Below, one piece after another: positions 62,692 through 64,000 of a DNA stretch of 64,000 bases; position 1 is the first letter of the stretch; every line of letters begins with the position of its first letter. Source of the DNA: Butyrivibrio sp. (GTDB lineage: Bacteria > Bacillota > Clostridia > Lachnospirales > Lachnospiraceae). The position numbers and the translations under genes were made by a program. The DNA lies in the NCBI GenBank assembly GCA_017615275.1, contig JAGAAO010000078.1, positions 62,001 to 126,000 on the forward strand. The letters are read 5' to 3'. Under the pieces are notes generated by a model that saw nothing but the letters and a program-made list of their open reading frames with translations, searched no databases and had not been told where the DNA came from.

Positions 62692-63168
62692 TTATTCCTT
62701 AACGTAGTCTTCCCATCCGAATTCTTCTTTTACGCTAACAGTATTTGTATCAGCATTGTACTTGTACTCGTAGCTTTCACCATTGATAGTTATCTTGCTA
62801 TCATCCCAAGTCATAGGTACAGTGTCCTGAATTTCAGCAGATCCTGTTCCGTCATCATTAAATGTGTAGGAATAATTTGAAGTAATATTATCTCCTCCGA
62901 TTTCCTCTGTATAGGTTCTTGAATATGTTCCGGAGGGCTTTGTTGCAGCGCTGCTGTCGCTTACCTCTGCTTTTGAGCTTTCTGCATCTGCTGCAGTGCT
63001 AACTTCCTCTGTTGCCTTATCATCAGTACTTGGAGTAACTGTTGTATCTGTGTCATCTTCCTCGTTTTCGATCTCAACAGTTTCCTCTGTTTCCACATTT
63101 CCGCCTAAGCCGTTGCATCCGGTCAATGCCAATGCAAGTGCCAAAGCACATATAACTCTTTTTTTCAT
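62692..63168 (-). CDS. Small Ser/Thr/Glu-rich lipoprotein
   Basis: About 158 residues. ATG 63168 follows AAAGGA and GAGGAG. Signal peptide with lipobox (ALALTGCNG), a low-complexity linker rich in Glu, Thr, Ser and Asp (about 25-80), then a small beta domain (YSYTFNDDGTGSAEIQDT, WDDSKITINGESYEYKYN) that looks like the lipocalin-style domain of the lipoprotein at 13241, with which it shares the Y-K-Y and D-D-S-K-I-T pattern. Function unknown. Confidence 0.65.
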   Translation of the reverse strand: MKKRVICALALALALTGCNGLGGNVETEETVEIENEEDDTDTTVTPSTDDKATEEVSTAADAESSKAEVSDSSAATKPSGTYSRTYTEEIGGDNITSNYSYTFNDDGTGSAEIQDTVPMTWDDSKITINGESYEYKYNADTNTVSVKEEFGWEDYVKE

Positions 63169-63368
63169 CTCCTCGTTTCCTTTCTCAATATAACGTAAAT
63201 AATTACGCAACACAGGATACCACAAATCATCAATAAAAAGAACGACAACACGGTAACGCAATAGCAATGCGCTTAACTAAAATTATATTATTTTCTTTAT
63301 CTTGAATTCAGGAATTACAAACATGAGTTACAAAATCCGCGCCTTTACTTCTTCGTGCAGCTCATAAA

Positions 63369-63475
63369 CTCCATCCCGATTAACTACAGACATGAGGCTA
63401 TGGGCTATATGTTTTGAGTCATTAGCAACAAATCATATAGCCCATAGCCTCAGCCTGCAGTTAATCGGGATGGAG
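63369..63475. repeat. Long interrupted palindrome (107 bp), complete copy
   Basis: Outer arms CTCCATCCCGATTAACT (63369-63385) and its exact complement (63459-63475); inner arms TGAGGCTATGGGCTATATG (63393-63411) and its exact complement (63434-63452); loop 22 bases. The short joints between arms are near-complementary. A half copy lies at 59449. Size and structure fit a MITE- or REP-like element; target duplications were not evident. Nothing else is seen in the 63169-63492 gap. Confidence 0.85.
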
Positions 63476-63492
63476 ATAATTTGCGCCGCAAA

Positions 63493-63523
63493 GAAGCTCC
63501 CCACCGTGACGGTGAGGAGCTTC
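63493..63523 (-). terminator. Terminator of the last gene in the window
   Basis: GAAGCTCC/GGAGCTTC with inner CACCGT/ACGGTG (one mismatch between), followed by TTTGCGG on the minus strand; 28 bases after the stop codon. The T tract is short. Confidence 0.65.
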
Positions 63524-63550
63524 TCGTTTGGAAAGTTTATTAAAAGTGCG

Positions 63551-64000
63551 TCAGTGTGTTGCATTAGCAACAGCTGCGACTCTTACAAATGCGATTGGTC
63601 CATGCTGTGTAAGCTCTACACTTACATGATTGTTGGTAACAGAAGTAACTCTTACCTGTACCCAGTTTTTTCCCTGGAGCTGATATGCTGCGATCGTATC
63701 ATTCGCAGGAACACCGGTAATAGTGAAATTAACTACCGCATTCTTAAATGAAACTCCGGGTGAGCTTGTGCTTACGCAGTACAGAAGTGTACCGCCTAAA
63801 TCTGAAGCATATTTATTTGCAGAACTAACAACGTTTGATGCGGGAATTGAAAGCGTAAATGTTACATTACTCTTTCCGCCGTTTATCTGTACATGTCCGC
63901 CCTGTGCAATGTATCCGCCGTATCCGTCACCGATTGCATTGTTCTTACTAAGGACCTGCACTCTAGATGAATTCTCGGGTCTGCTCTTTGATCCCGATGA
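63551..64000 (-). CDS. C-terminal part of a secreted protein (runs off window)
   Basis: The frame is open to the window edge, giving at least 149 residues of the C-terminus. The visible part is Gly/Ser/Thr/Asn-rich and beta-rich (GDGYGGYIAQGGHVQINGGK, FTLSIPASNVV, VVNFTITGVPANDTIAAYQL), like domains near the end of large extracellular proteins in gut Clostridia. No anchor follows. The GTG at 63961 is not a likely start, because the open frame continues upstream of it. Family not recognised. Confidence 0.6.
   Translation of the reverse strand, partial: SSGSKSRPENSSRVQVLSKNNAIGDGYGGYIAQGGHVQINGGKSNVTFTLSIPASNVVSSANKYASDLGGTLLYCVSTSSPGVSFKNAVVNFTITGVPANDTIAAYQLQGKNWVQVRVTSVTNNHVSVELTQHGPIAFVRVAAVANATH

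Overview
The window looks like chromosome of a low-GC Gram-positive Clostridia, most likely family Lachnospiraceae. The support is inferential: lysine made through LL-diaminopimelate aminotransferase, a GLUG-repeat exported protein beside an MMPL-type RND exporter, many lipobox lipoproteins, YesM/YesN two-component control of a sugar ABC importer, an Rpn-type nuclease relic, and Shine-Dalgarno sites before nearly every gene. No rRNA, tRNA, CRISPR array, intact insertion sequence or prophage was seen. Most genes lie on the minus strand, so operons read from high to low coordinates.

Layout. 1-1140: MacAB-like ABC efflux genes with a promoter carrying tandem palindromes. 1199-6170: an orphan solute-binding protein, a membrane-tethered lipase, and htpG under a perfect CIRCE element. 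6177-13820: a lipoprotein, then a YesM/YesN-type kinase and regulator next to a carbohydrate ABC importer. 14107-17257: a parvulin foldase and a 2-isopropylmalate synthase fused to an AraC-type DNA-binding domain. 17404-24750: a nine-gene thiamine operon (thiW-M-E-D-S-F-G-H-C) behind a TPP riboswitch with a clear intrinsic terminator. 24779-31500: lipoprotein, GLUG-repeat surface protein and RND transporter. 31634-32050: a 5'-truncated Rpn-family relic. 32117-38633: MoxR ATPase, VWA protein, LRR protein, lipid kinase, folA and a DUF3048 lipoprotein. 38791-42044 (plus strand): beta-CASP hydrolase, thyA, TraX-like protein. 42045-49100: TrkAH potassium uptake, zinc-ribbon and flavodoxin genes, secreted and GT-C membrane proteins. 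49069-54083: thrS, a SEC-C protein, and divergent dapL and dapF. 54084-54633: an unusual tandem hairpin array. 54634-59326: a hisC-led operon with two tandem small-export paralogues, a methyltransferase and a GT-C-like membrane protein. 59577-62550: a defence or addiction island with a split HipA-like kinase module (the HTH partner seems to carry the HipS-like subdomain), a HigA-type regulator, and a three-gene module headed by a DUF3990 (ART-fold) protein. 62617-64000: a lipoprotein and the C-terminal part of a secreted protein.

Most notable signals: (i) the LeuA-AraC fusion; (ii) the HipBS/HipT-like pair with two operators, one filling the promoter spacer; (iii) the DUF3990 trio joined by four-base overlaps; (iv) three kinds of dispersed or tandem palindromic DNA: hairpins with a conserved GCGAG core and changing but complementary arms in the leaders of thiW and thrS (with simpler relatives before folA and a binding-protein gene), a 107-bp long palindrome present once whole and once half-decayed, and a four-unit hairpin array at about 75-bp period; and (v) a CIRCE element that can also serve as the terminator of the gene upstream. 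Family names come from recognised motifs and gene context; no database search was possible.
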